This document shows positions 13,901-28,900 of a stretch of 64,000 bases of DNA, piece after piece; the stretch's first letter is position 1, and each line of letters starts with the position of its first letter. This DNA is from Gavia stellata (Eukaryota > Chordata > Aves > Gaviiformes > Gaviidae): contig NC_082637.1 of the NCBI RefSeq assembly GCF_030936135.1, forward strand, positions 434,001 through 498,000, in the 5' to 3' direction. Under the pieces are notes generated by a model. The model was given only the letters and a program-made list of their open reading frames with translations. It was not told where the DNA came from and did no database searches. The translations under genes and the position numbers were made by a program.

Positions 13901-16900
13901 TATTTTAGTTTTCTTAGTTGCATACATTGAAAATTCCTTTTCATCATGCATTTTTACTATACAGTTCACCTGGCGATTTTAGGTGATGACTTTAGAATGA
14001 GATTAATGATGTCTTAAAAGCATCACTGTTAGACAAACAGACTACTGAAAGATCATCCCAGGAGGTAGACATCATACAAGTCTCCCCTACAGTGTTTGAG
14101 TGGTCTTAAATATACTTACTCAGGATGAATTCTGCATGTCACCTTGTTCATTATAACCTCATGCAGAGGTAAACCCAACACAAAAATTTCCAAGATCTGA
14201 ACATACTAATGAAAATTCAGATATGAACTTGAATTTCTTCCATTTCTATTCAATATCACAACCCACAGACTAGAGAATATTATGAAAGTACATCCTCTTA
14301 TTTTTCCCCATCGTGCCAGCAGGATCATCTAAAAGTAGACTGTACTATACCATGAGCTTTGGCCCACTGTAGGTTCCGTGCCAGAGACTCTGCAGAAGAT
14401 ACGGTTTGTTGAATGGGATCTGTTAATGCCCTTTTCTCAGACAAACTGCTGCGGATCTCCAAAGCTTGCTTGCCTTTGGTAAGGTGACACTTGCCCATAT
14501 CTAAAAATAAGATGCATATAGTTTCTCTCAAAATCAATGCTGCTGGAATTCTGACTAAAGTACATCACTGCAATGTTGTCTGGTTGCTATGGTTACGTCA
14601 GTGTCAGCACTTCCACAAAAATTTGTTGTTTCAGAAGTATTCATTGCTCAGCTATTCATCCACTTAAGGCTAAAACAGCATGCCAGATGCCTGCAGAGAA
14701 TCCTGAGGGTGTTGCATGTGTCCTAGTCAACATGCTCACATGTTTTTCAAAACCAGTTCAAGCAATATCACAGCTCTGATTCAGTAAGGTCCTAATTGAA
14801 GTGACTAATTTCAAGAATGTGAATAATACCATTGGAGGGTATTTCCAAAGAACTGGAGGCAAATGGAGTATTCTAGGGGTCGACAAAGGGGCCAATACTG
14901 TTTATTTAACATTGTCACTAATGACTGGGATGACAGGACAGAGTACACCCTCAGGAAGTTTGCAGAAGTGTAGGGAAAATGGGTGCTGGCAGAACTGTGA
15001 CATGTTCTTATGAGGAAGCCATGAAGGTGGGCAGAAGAGGAGAGAGAAATCTCAGAGAATACCAACCCACTTAAGAACACTCAAAAGCAATGACAAAGAG
15101 GATGAGGAGAGGAAGAAAGTGAGAATATTTTTTCATATTTGTTCAATTATAAAATTTGTAAACTTCTTATGCAAATTGTAAGACTGATTAGTCTATGGCC
15201 ATTGCAGAATGCAATCGTGTGTCTGTTCTACTTCTGCTTTGAACAGGCTGACAATGGGAGAACGTGGGATAAACACTAAAGACATAGTATATACATATAC
15301 TACAGACATAGTATTGATGTTAGGATGACTGGATTACAGGATTCTCTTTTCACAAAAGAGTAACAGTCAGAATGTCCCAGAAGGCAAGAAAGATGAAGGA
15401 AAGGGAAGATATTGGGGCCTGCTTCAAAACAAAGAGTTTCAGGAACAATGGCTTAATGAATTTGGGCCTAAACAGAGCAGCTGGTGAGCATCCAGCAGGA
15501 GGAGCTTTATCAGAGCTTCTGCCAGGCTTTCAGGAAACACAGCTATAACTGGCTGCAAATGACAGGACAGCAAATCCTCAAATTCTTCCTCTGTATTTAG
15601 GTAATGGCAAAATTGAGTAGTACTGTAAGCAAATAAAAAGTATAACTCTTAATGCAAAAAGCACTTTGCTTGACTGCATCTGGCAAAAGAAAAACATGGC
15701 GGGGGGGAGAGAGAGAGAAAAAAAAAATCAGCTTCAGCCCCAGGCTTTCGAATAATTGTTTTAGTTTTACCATCTACAGATCCTATTTCTCAGAAGATCT
15801 CTGAATTATCCTGAAGATTTTATATAAATTTTCACAGAAACTTCAGGGAAAGTTAAGAGATAAGACTGAAAATACAGAATAGTAAGTTTGTTTTATGGGA
15901 TACAGTCAAGCAGCACACCAACTACAAGCAAAAAGACACAGAATATATACCAGACAAACAAGCAAATGGTAACCAAGAACCATCCCATTTCCATTTACGT
16001 CCCAGGGTATGCTGGATTCCTATTGCCATCAATTTGACATAAATTCCATGCTTATATTTCAGCCAGTCAACCAATGATCTCTTCCTTTCCTCAGTATAGC
16101 ACTGACAGAAGCTCTGTCGGTTTAATCTTTGCATTTCATTTTCAACAGTCTGACCTGTTGACAGCAGAACTTTACTGTGCATTTAGGATCCTCTTGGATT
16201 TTTTTTCTGCTTTCTGAATCCCTGTCAAAAGACCGACTGAGCAAAATTCTGAGACCTGCAGTTGCACCAAGTACACTGGAAACCACAGCAGAACTTGGCT
16301 GATTACGTACATTACCTACAAGTAACAGAATCTTATACAGACAGCTCTTTGCTAATGGCCGTATCTATTCTTCTATGTTTTAAGCAAATGTTTGCACAGA
16401 AGCAATACATTTTCCCTCAACAGTTTTCACTTTAGCACTTCTTCCGTCAATTATAAAAGACAATTACTGAACCAGGCATATTAAAACAGTGGATTGCCCT
16501 TTATAATGCACTTATACCTTTTGATAGAAAGCGAATAATTATCATCACTATAGCACTCTGAGTTAGGTAGGAGTCAGTTAATTGTTTAAACTAATGTGGG
16601 AATGACCGGACTACCACTAGCAGCTGACACCACAAGACAGAAGAGTAATTTCTGTGGATGGTCAATTCAAAGCTCCATGCAGAAAGACACTCAGAACAAA
16701 TAAGGTTCACTAAAAAGGAGAGTATAAAATTGATCCCTATTAAAGAAGCTCGAATCCCTTTATAACATCATGATCTTTGTTAATGTGTTGCCCAGTAGCA
16801 CCTGCTTCTTGATAAAAGCTGCTATTTTAATAAAATGAAACAAAGAGCTTAAAGTAGCGTCACGCATTCACCATGAGAAGAATGGCATTTAAACAAAGAA

Positions 16901-19900
16901 GTTTTTAGTGATGTAAGCTGAGAAGACTGTTAGTGCAGTAAGCTGGAGTTCACCTTCTGCAACCTCATCAAGCAGTACAGTAATCTTCTTGTCTTCTAAC
17001 AAACGGTCCTTCAAGAACTTCATGAAGATTCCATTGGCCAACCCCGACTGCTGAATTTCAAAAGCTTCTGCTCCTTGGCACCTATGAGGTCACCAATATC
17101 AGACAAGGAAAAAACACTGAAACATCTGCATGATTAAGATCAATATGAGAACAAACGGAGTAAAGTTATGTTGCGAATGGGGGAAAGAAACCCTACAATT
17201 TGAAAACCAGGTTGTGTCAAAGGCCAACTTGCTCTTCATGTTTATTTGCAAGCAACTTATCCTGGGAAGACTTCACTTACAATCAAGCCACAGACCAGAG
17301 CTGATGTCAAACTGTTTATATGAGGAGCTTAAATTTCTCATAGAAGACTTCGTTAAAGCTCTTGACTACTTCTATTCAACAGCTTTTGTGCTTGATTTGA
17401 AAACCAATAGAGAGAGGTAGGTTATTTAGGTTTCTGCTTAAGTAACCTCTTCAAATAGTTTCATCTGCAGTTGTAACTTTATACCTAGAATAAGAAACAC
17501 AGGGGCCAATCTATACGCTACTCCCCCAATAATTCATTAATTTATATTTCTAACACATTTTTTTCTAGAAATTTAACTTGCATTAACAGAGGAGATACAC
17601 GACCGAAGAGGGTACAGCACGTATGTTATAGTTCATCAACTGCACCACAGTACTTGACCTTCTGTACAAGCTCTCAATGCAGTAAGTACCATTAGGAACA
17701 CACAGGACATAACTCCCCCTTCCCCATCAGCACAAAGAAACAGAACATTATGGGTGTGAGGGTAAAATCTGCTTTTTTTCTTCTCTGCGTTTTTTTCATC
17801 TCTAATAAATATTACTTAGATGAGTAGAACACTCCTACAAGTATAACCATTAGAAAAGTATCAGGAACACTGTCCAGCAGTTTCCAGTTTGCTGAATACA
17901 GTTCTCTCACTGGTGTTACCCTATATCCGAATGGGAACATTAGATACTGGGAATCATTACATATGCATTTCCACAATCAGACTGTGGAATGATTCAAAGA
18001 ATGAAGTAAAAAAGGTAGTATGAGGACACAGCTATGGATATCAATTACTGGTCCTTTAACACCACAGCTAGTATTTTTCTATAAAAGATTAGCTATACAA
18101 TCTCAGTGGTCACTTCTGGCTTCAAAACCTCTATGGCATAGCAGGAGAAAAATTTCCTTACGTTGCATATCCAAAAACAATGTTGGCCGTAACCTTCAGA
18201 GCATCTAAGATAAGAATCGTGTCATCATATTCATTCCTGCAATAAATGGAAACACAAAAAAAGTAAAATAATAATTTGAGAACTAATAATGGTAACAAAC
18301 TCTACAGTTGTTCAAAATACCAAACCAGCATAGTTCAGAAACAGTAATTTTTTCTCTCTCCTACAATTCTGGAATGAATCCTGACTGCTAAAAGACAGAA
18401 ATCAGCATCATCACCACTCTTCATGAAGACAGTGTAAAGACACAGTCAAATATCATGCATTACCCAGATGAGGGCATGCTGTATTAACCAATACAGAGTT
18501 TGGCTACAATCTCTTAAAAAATGATTTCTGATAACTAGCCATTTTAGTTTATAATAAAAACTAGATTTTTTTTTTTTTAAATTATTTATTTATTTATTTT
18601 TTCAAAACATGGTGTCTGCACAGTTAAGATGAGGCTTATGCAACAGTATTTTCTATTTGGACAGCAGATTGTGAAGCTGAATTGGGTCATTGGCATTTCA
18701 TTAGCAGTGAAATTTAGAGGCTCTGCAACCACTAAAGCACTAGCAATTCTCTATTATGAAACATTCCTCAGAGATCAATTTTCAGAAGTGCTGACTGAAG
18801 AGCTGATTTCAAGTGCAAGTTTAATCAGGTATAGTAGTCTCCTAACATGGAAAGAAAATAGTACTTTGTTTAGAAAAACACGATAAACCAGTTGATTTTA
18901 AAGCTCTAAATAAAGATACAACATCCCCAGCATAAAAGCAGTCCACAAAAATCCATGCCTCTGAAGAGTTCTAAAATAAGCACTTCACTTGAGCCCTTCT
19001 GTCAAATTAACATGCCTTTGATCACATGGATTTTCCTTTCTCCCTCTAACGATGAAGATGGTTAATGATGCAAGGGGAAAGGGTAATTTTTCTTCTTTAA
19101 GATGCCTAATTTCACTTTTATCTAATAAGACTGATGCTTTATAACTTTTAAACAACAAAAAAAGAAGAAATAAATGTCATTCAAATCAAGAGGCAAGTAT
19201 CTGCCCACAGAAACAGAACAGCTGTTCCCATCCAAGGCCACAGGCAAAAAGTCTATGAATTAATCCTATTGACTTTAAAAGCACTCAGATGCAGGCTGTG
19301 AATTCTCAGAAGCATGAACTTTCACGTACAGTGAATTCTCAGCCTAGACTCAAGATCTCTCCTTAGTGTGAAGTCCAGCTTTCTCTCAAGATCCCTTGCT
19401 ATTCTCTCAAAGTGGCTGTTCAGTTTTATTTGTTCATTTTTAAAATAGGCTCAGTTTTAATCTGTTGCTGCAGTGAATAAACTAAACTTCACGGCTGGTT
19501 CCCAGAACTACAGTCATTATACCCTCTCCATCTATCGTAAAGCAAAACCATCCCTCAAACATCTAATGTCAGTTCTGACTATTCATGAATTATAAGATTC
19601 TACCTTTTCCGACACATATCCAGTAGGAATACATTAAGTCCCGTCTCTTTTTCCTGCATTAGTTTGAGGATGTTCTGCACACACAGACAGTTTGCAGATC
19701 GGTAGGGATTTGGAGCATCAATAGGAACCATGAAACTGTTTCCATAGTTTTCATAGCCATGGCCAGCATAGTATAACAAACCTGAGAGTTCAAAATACAT
19801 GTGACTGAAAACACAGTTCAAGAGTACATTGGAACATTTCTATAAGTTTTACCATGGTCAAAAACTTCATGCACTATGTCCACACTATATGTTTATGGGA

Positions 19901-22900
19901 GATTAAGATAATTCAAGCTACTCCGAGCAGGTTTTTCTATATATATATGCCTTTGTTAATACAGGAAGGAATGGGGGTGGGGGGGAACCACATTAACATC
20001 AACTTCATAAGACACAACAAATTAAAAAAAAAAAAAATCACCCATGCAATAGAATCAATTAGATATTTGCATCAAACACACGAAGTTAAATACTCTTAAA
20101 ATGCTTTAAGTGGAGTTATGACCTCTAACAGAAATAATCTGTTATGTATAACTCACAGATATGAACAAGGAAATGTGCCAGCTGTAAAACATCATCTCCT
20201 CATGTGCAATTACAAAGCTTTGAGTAGCAGTGAGTCAGTGCAGATTTTATAGATAGAAAAAAAATAAAGCTGAACAGTTTGGATGGATATTTTTCCTTTT
20301 TTTTTTTTTTAAATGAGATGCTGTCATCTTTAAAATTAGTCTCTCTTTTTTTTTTTTTTTTTTTTTTTTTACTTACCATTAATCATTAGCAATTCTTAAA
20401 AGTACTTTAACCGGGGGTGGGGGGGGATGGAAACCAGAGAAATACCTTGCTTGCACTATGAGAGCATTTTGCAAGTTTTTAGTTTTGCTGTTTCCTCTGT
20501 ACAGTCAGTTTCTCCATTTATTTTTGTCTTTTTTATAGGGAGGGATAAGAAATATTTTTGCATTTAGAGAAAAAGAAAAATATTATTCCATGATCATGTT
20601 TGGTAAGACTCCAGAGCACATTTCCATTACCAAACTACCAACAACTCATTTTTAGTTGATTGCATCTACATCTCTTTACAGTTACAGATTCATGTCTCTT
20701 GTAGGTCTACTAAACAAACAAATTCTTTGAATGCTTAACTAGACAAAAAAGATTATCCTACAGTCATCTCCCTCGTGTCAATACACAACATTCTACAATA
20801 TTTTAAAATTTAAAATCTTCAGTAAAACATGCAATAGTTTTGTATAGAGAAAACATATCATGGAATTAAAAAAAGCTTTTCTTAACCCTGAAAAAGGGAA
20901 CTGCAACCTAGGGCTTAGATTTTACTTATATGAATAAAAACATCAAATATTAAAGTCATATAAATTTTCAGTAAGATTAGATGATCTTAGCATTAATAAC
21001 CTCCACTGCCATAAAATGCAGTTGCCAGAAGCTTGTATAATTAAATGGAATTTTGCTATTGTCTGTTCCCAGTGCTTTTTTTGCTTATCTATGACAAGTT
21101 CTATCCTCTAAAAAGAATTTTTATTTATCTATACCAAGAAGTCTACGGTCTTCAATTAGTATATAGTGCTGCAGCTGAATAAAAGTCAACAGAGATGTGA
21201 CAATTTATGCTAACTGGAGATATGGTCTTCTTATGTCATTCTTACTAAAAATAGCTGTGAAATTTATGTCACTACAAAACTTGAATATTCAGAAAAAACA
21301 AAATAAGCCTTACCCTAACATACTAAAATGATCTACATTTAAATCACCTTGTGTAGGCAGGTATGCTGTATGTTTTTACCTTTTCATTACAGATAGCTAC
21401 AACAAATGAAAATACTTCTCTCACATAGACCTGCACTTTTTGTAACAGAATACCAAGATATAACTATAGCCCTTCAAAGTAAGCCTTCGGTTCTCTTTTA
21501 CTTGTAAGCTCTCAAGTCATTAACAACTACGCCAAGACCTTGCAAATTGCTCCATTCAATTAACATTGCTCAATTTCTTTTACGGGAAACATGCATAGTC
21601 AAGATAAGCAGCCAGCAAGTGCATACAAGGTAAACTCCAGGATGCCAGGCTTCACTTAAACAGAGCGCCTGACGGTTATTCATCTGCTAGAGTCTTGGAA
21701 AATGGCAACAGCTTTATTCAATTAAAAGTTAGATTTCTAAAGGGCACAGCATTTAAAGTGTATGATTAAAAACCTAAACAAATAAAGGTACTATTGGGCT
21801 ATTTGCAAGATTCCCATGGTTACCTGAGACTGGGTAGTTTCAAGAGAGTTAAAAATGAAGTTAAGCGCCAAGTGCATGACTCCACATCAGGTCCTAAGTT
21901 AAAAGGAAACTCTTAAATTTGATTTCCACAGAGTCTGGATCTGGACTTAAATCAAGGTTATATTTAAGATTATATATCTGAGTGTATGTTAGATAAGTAA
22001 TTGGACTGACTGAAGGAAACAAATCTCTCTAACGTAAAGCATGATTTACCAGAGTATTTCCTCAATGAATAGAAATATTTCAGAAATAACAACATTTCTT
22101 TTATATCCTTGGCAGATGACTGTGCTATGCTTATTTGATGAGTACCTGCAACAGTTAATATGTTGAACTCAAGACCAGAAATAAATCTCTGCATACCCAG
22201 AGCAAGTAGAGTAAACAAGTTTGGAAGGCCTCATTAGACACTTTGACACAACAATTTTAAGTAGGCTCAAGTTCCTCATAGACGTCAGCATTTAAGTGAT
22301 ATCTGTCCCTCTCTCTCGCTTTCTCTCTCTCTCTTTTTTTTTTTTTTTTTTAAGAGACCAGCCTAACTATTTTTAGCCTTTAAAACATATGGGTCTATGC
22401 TTTTACCCTTTGTGGAATACAATATTAATTGCACCCTACAGTACAAACAACATAAATGAAGACATTAGAGGAGACAATCATCATCACTTTGTCTACTACT
22501 CCTGCTCTTAAGGAACAGTATCCCAAATGCCACTTTCCTGGCAGTAAGCAAGAATTACACAATGTCGTATTAGGCATCATGAATATGTGTAACAAGGACT
22601 AAACAGAAGTAGCCACTATGCCTCTTCTTTTTGGAGCTATGCCCACTAAAAATGCAATAAATCATTATCTATTTGTGCACTGACAGCATCTTTTACATGC
22701 TTTAAGCCATTAATAGCCACTATCCAGAAAGAACAAAGTGACCATTTAAATTGAAGTAGTTATTGCCAAACACTACTGAAAGAATGCTCTGCTTACCTTT
22801 CAGAAATATCAACTTGCTGGAAAAATAAAACTGCAAAAATATGCTTTATAAGAGCTTTCATACGGTGCTGCTGAGAAACTCATTAAAGCTTTTCAGTACT

Positions 22901-25900
22901 TTATGTTGTAAATTCATGTCAACAATTACAGAAAAAAAATGAGAAGATGCAAGAATCTAAAAGCTCACTCAAATGTATAAGCACATCTATTTCCCAGGGA
23001 ACAAAAAAAGAAAACTGTTATCAGAAAGTCTACTAAACTTCACTGCCATAATTAGTCTTCATGTCATGCAAGTTTTGGCTCTGACATAAATGCCCAAATG
23101 TCAGATCAGCCAGTTCTGCACAGACAGAGCATCAGGTTAACACACCATTAAAAAAGTCATACTATGAAATAATCTGACCTTGTGTTCCAAAAAAGAATCA
23201 AATAAAGTTTCCTCGGGTGGGCGTTACTATAGGAATTCTGCAATTTAAACAGGACAACTGGCAGAACTTTTTGGTCTCTATTCTAAATGATTTCTGGAGT
23301 CGTTTATGCAATCTTAGCTTTCAGAAAAATGACAAAAATAGTGGCAGTCAGCAGCAAACTCTTCAAAACCCACAGAAGAACTTTTCTTACACTCCAAGCC
23401 AGGCATTCTAGGCCTTTTCCATGCAAGACGTGAAGGTTTTTCCTCTGTGCATCAATTCCACCATGCCCTCCAACAGCTAGCACAGCCACCAGTTCTGTCT
23501 TGTGCTTTGTCCCTCAAAACCAAGTTTATGCAAGAAAAGGAATCCCAATATATGAGTAATCATCTAAGAATCAATGCATATCAGTAGTAGTAATGCATAC
23601 CAGACCCGACTGGTTAGTCATTATCCCAGCAGAAGGCTCCTCGTGTGCAGTATGTGGAGGAGAGCTTAGAATTATTATTAATAGTCTATTACAGGTATCT
23701 TATAAATGGATGTGTGACTCAAATAACAAAAACTTAAGAGGAAAAAAAAAGATAAATGTGTTAAACATACATCTTTTAGTATGCATACTTTGCTTAATTT
23801 GTCCTCCTATAACTTAAATCAATACTGATGAGATGCTGCAGTACAATCATTAAAGTGATGCTGCAATTTAGAGGTGAGCGCCTTCGATTTTTGTGGGGTG
23901 TTATTTTTAAGTCTCAGTAGTTTAAGGAAAAAAAAAAGAGGGCTGCTGCCTGCTTAAGCAGCATAACCACTATTAAGCTTTCCATCTAATGTGCAAAGAC
24001 ACGAAGAAAGAATAAATTTTATACTCTATATTCAGACCTTCCACAGAGCTGTGAAACAACAGTTGTACCTGAGTTCTGCCCAAACAGGAATCCTAGTATT
24101 CAACTTAGTGAAAAGTCCTTCATTATTGACAACCGCAGAAAGTCAGAACCTGAAGTCCACAGCTCACCAATTTCTCAGTTAATGCCTTTTCTTATGCAAG
24201 GTATATTCTGCAAAGGACAATGTGAATTCTTCTCTGGTTTATTTTACTTCTTTAAAGTGCATAGACATAACTTGAGAACTACATTTTCATTTTACATAAA
24301 CTTCTTTTCAATTTGCTTTTTGAAATAGAAATCCACGTTTGCACAACTAACTCTCACTCCCTGTCAAGGACATTATAAAAAACTCTGCGCTTGCCAGGCC
24401 AACATCACAATAACTGAAGAGAACCAGCAATTCAAAATAAGAATTTCTACTTAACCTGAGAAATTGGCAAAAAAGAAGAGGGCAAAAAGAGATTGCATCC
24501 AATCTGTTGTTATGCCTTAACTCTAAAGCAGAGTGTTTTTCTTATTTCTGTATTGCGCATTTTAGTTTCTAACATCTTCATGAGAGATATGCTTTGCTAC
24601 TATGTCCCACTCTCCTGCCCCCCTGCCCCAACACACCTGGTATCAGTGCAGCTCACTGTCAAGGCAAAGAAAAGCACCCCTCTTCCTCTGTCCTTTACAG
24701 ATCTGGTGAGCGAGGACGAAGACAGCAGAGCCGCCCCTCCCAAAGAGCACCAGAAGGACGGAAATCCAGAAGGAAAGAGCATTCTGCAGACATCCAGTAG
24801 AAAGACAGGGGATGAACAGAAGGGTCCCACCAGCAAGCCCAGAACATATTGCATGCTGTTCTTAGGGCTGTCCCCCACCTCCCAAACAAAAATGTAACTT
24901 AGCAGTCTACATATGCCAAGGGACTGGCCAGCCCTAACCAAATCATTAGCTTGCAGGCATGGGTAAGGAAGGAGGAGGACAACAGAATAGAAGTTTACAA
25001 AGAAGATGTTTAAGATGTCTCCTAAAACCAGCAAGGACTGCTGCCCAAGACTACATGTAGTCTTGTATACTGCAGTTACACACTTTTCAACTACTCTGCT
25101 ACTAGCTTGTTTCCATAATACACTAATACAGGTGAAACAACAGACTAGTCTTTTAAGCAAGAGCAAGAATACCACAAACTAGTACTAATGACTTCTTAGT
25201 ACAAATATGCAACTTCTGCAGAGCATGTTGTCAAATACAGATGCAGCATCTTTTAGCAGACAAACACATCAGTACTAACAAAGAAAAAAGCACATCTCAG
25301 TTTTAGGTATGGTTAAAGAAAAAAGTTCAAACATTTTACCTGTTCTAAGAAACAGTAACATTTTAACCAAAGTCAAAGGATATGCTGGTGGGTGTTTTTA
25401 ACTTACTTTTCCCATTCTACATACATGCTATTTACCATGAAGTTTGTTCTGCTATCAGGTATAGTGAGCTGGCAGAGGTAAATACCAGATGCTTGTGTAC
25501 TTGATAGATCACAAAAAACTGACCTACTTCAGAAGGGGTATCACATGTTCTTACCATATACTCCTTTGTCCAGGAGAAGTAAAAATTCATCCACTGCATT
25601 TCGCATCTCGGACTCAGTAAGATCCAGCAAAGAAACAACTTTGAAATCCAGCTGTCTTAGCAAATTTGTCAATTCATAGACATCTACCATAGGAGCCTTG
25701 AGTTGCGGGTGATTCCAGTAGCTCATATTTCCTATTAACAGAGCTACCTTGTCTGTTGCTGCAAAGACAAAGGAAAAACAGAACCGCAGCATGTTTATAT
25801 ATTCCATGGTTTCAATACTTTTAAATTTATTTTCTCCTAAAGTGAAAACAGTATCCAATATCAATTCTGGCACAATATTTTATATTATTTTAGAAGTCAT

Positions 25901-28900
25901 CCTACATCAACAATACAGCTCAACTCTTCTCATCCAAAACCAAAAAAAAACATTTTAGCATGGTCTGTCAGTCATCATATCTGAACTGTGATGCACCTCA
26001 GACTGGATAATCTGTCAAGAAGTGAGTCACTAAGGCTATCTCCTATTTCTTTCATTTTTCTGCCAGCACAGACCATTCCTGAATTCCCCCATGCAAGAAG
26101 AAATTTAAGAAATATGAAAATTCTTATGGCAAGTTGCCAAAGCTATGGCCAGTATGCTTTTCCAAGAAACTCAAATTTTCTTATGCTTCTTAAAAAACAA
26201 ACAGAAAAACCCTACCACACACAAAAGACCATTTCACATCTCCATCTCCCATATCCTGTCTCTCTAAAACACAGTACATTTAGATGGAAACTTTTACAGG
26301 TCAGAAGTAAAAAGTCTTTTTTCTGTTTGTTAACACTTCTTTTTACTGTTGCTCTGGTTAAAAACAGTTATACGGAGATACAAGAAATTTACAAAATTCG
26401 GAGGGAAGTCTACTGACATTCTCATAGTTTGAGATGCATTCACTTTGATTTTAATTAAGTCAGAAATAATTCTGTCATAAGTAAAGAAAGCAGCAATGAA
26501 AGGGGAAAGTCACATTGACAGAAATGCTTTAGAGACCACTAGCCTGATTTTTATCCAAAAATTGCACACTACGTTACAGAAAGGCACTTATTCAAAGCAA
26601 GGCATTTCCTCCCTGGTTTGTTACTTCTCTCTGATAGGAATTATTGTCCCACAGTTCTGGCGGCAAATGCGATCACGTGAATGCCCCAAACCTGCTTCAG
26701 AGTCAGTACCCCCGCACAGCTAGATCCAGAAGAGAATCTCTGTCCATAGCCTCAATGTCTAACGTTTCACCTCCTTCAAACAAGATGTTTTCAACATTTT
26801 TGCAGCTGGAAAACCTCCAAGGTCTTGAACAGTGTAAAGTATTTTAAACAGCAGAGACTGAGTGACAGTGACATACTGTCACTGAAAAAACACTTTTAAA
26901 AGTACAAGCTTTCTAATAAATTTAGAAAAGATGAACCAGGACTGGGGAGCACTTACACTCCCTCTCAGACTGATGAACCTGAGTGGTAAAATTTCAATGG
27001 AGGACAGCAGCCTTTCCAACCTGGTTTAGCATCAACAAGACAACATGCCTGACCACAGCCAAGGCTACCATGCAAATTTTAGAATGTGATTAAAAAAAAC
27101 ACAGCAACTATTCTTCATAACACACTTACGCTATGCATCTACCTTTATGAGCTTCAGCTCAGGATCAAAGCATCCACACACTGTGCATAGGAAGAGCTGA
27201 GCTTGCAGGGACAGCATACCCTTAGCAGACAGACTCCTAATCCTTTTTATCACATCATCCTAATGCCACTACCTCCAACTGTTGAAGTATTCAAAGTAAT
27301 AAAGTAACACACTGGCTAAGGTCGTGGTCAGAGGAATTTGAAACAGTAAACTGAAACAGATGAGAAGTTGTAGATGCTCCGCCGAGTCACTAAAAATACT
27401 GGTGCCCTCACCACAGTTTACTACCGAAAGGGCATGCAAGCATTATAAAGGACTATAAAAATACTCAGAAGTGTCCCTCCCTGCAGCTATTTACATGCAC
27501 TACAGTTATTTCACTAGCAGTGGGAGAAGAAGCAATATTCAGAAGAAGCAAAATCTATTTCCAAATATGAAATACATTCATTACAGCTAAAAAACTACTT
27601 ACCAACAGGTCTGCGATTTGATTGTTCTTGTACGTCTGCTTGAAATAGATTAAAAGAACACCTCGTCAGTAACTACAGTCATAGTTGCCAATGTCAGAAA
27701 ATGAACCGCATGTTCCAGACAGCCATAGTCTACTGGTACTGCTTTGCCTAATAAATTACTAGTTTAAGACAAAAAAGGTACTCTCTTTTTTGTTTCGGTG
27801 GGGTTTTAGGCTGTTGTGTTCTTGACCGGATTTCCTTCACCCTCTTCCAGCAAACATAGCCTAATAGGATATGAATAGCTAGTTCTATAAATTAAGAAAT
27901 AATAGATGCTTACAGTATAATTTTGAATCTCACAAACTGCAGGTCAGCATTTTTAGTAACACCCAAAACAATTCATCCTCTCCAAATGAAATGCAGACAT
28001 GCAAGATGGGGGATGCTTAGTAGGGATGACCATCTGTATGTGAAAATTAATTTATTTTATACTTCAAAGAGGGATGGCAGAGCCAGTGCTCTTCCAAGAG
28101 GAACAGGTAATCGATACACCAAAGTGGTACACTTTGGATAACATGTTATGTATCATGACAGTACCACTTCAGTGACTAAAACTATGTCTTGGCAAAAAGA
28201 AACACATCTCTGATGTCTAACCCAGGAAATTACATAACCTATATGATTTGAGATTTTGGGAACACTGTATCAGGGATAATCCCTTATGGAGTACTATTCC
28301 AGATCAACCTTTCTGTAATAAACATCAAACAAGGTTCAAATCACATTAGCTCACTCCAACATGAATTTAAGAAATATACCAATTCAACATATCATGGGTA
28401 ACAGCCACCTACATCTTTTTCACCTTAATCATGTGAAAAAGCAGAGTCCAAAGAAGCCACAGACAAGAAAGCAAAAGATAATTCTTTCTGTATTTGTATA
28501 AGTATACATGCAGTAAAAAAGAGCAGCTTTGTGTGATTTTACAAAGATAATAGCAACTCTGTGATTCACTATATTCTTCAAGTTAATTTATTGGAACCAG
28601 AAAGCTGTGCTGCTCTTAACATAGTATCTGCCCCTATTAAATCCCCAGTTATAAATACATCCAAATAATGTAAACTATATACTATAACCCAGCTAGGCTT
28701 CAGTGATTTGTAATATAAAATGAAGACGTTAAATTAAAGTTTTGAAAAACTTATCACTTACCTGGTTTTTGAAGATCACTTAGATCTTCTGTGAATAAAT
28801 ACACCAATAAAATCACAGTTTAAACAAGAAGAAAAAAATACATTTTTTATTAAGAAAAATATAATTAAGTGTCATGCCATTATTAATAGAAGCCGAACGT

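Larger units (their letters stand above)
19782..25554 (-). other. MALT1 intron 10
   Basis: Donor GTAAGA and acceptor GAACTCTCAG. The longest intron, with T runs at 20297-20310 and 20346-20370 (T25), and a CT tract at 22306-22351. A locally GC-richer stretch at about 24590-24890 is open on both strands and has no recognised identity. Confidence 0.88.
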
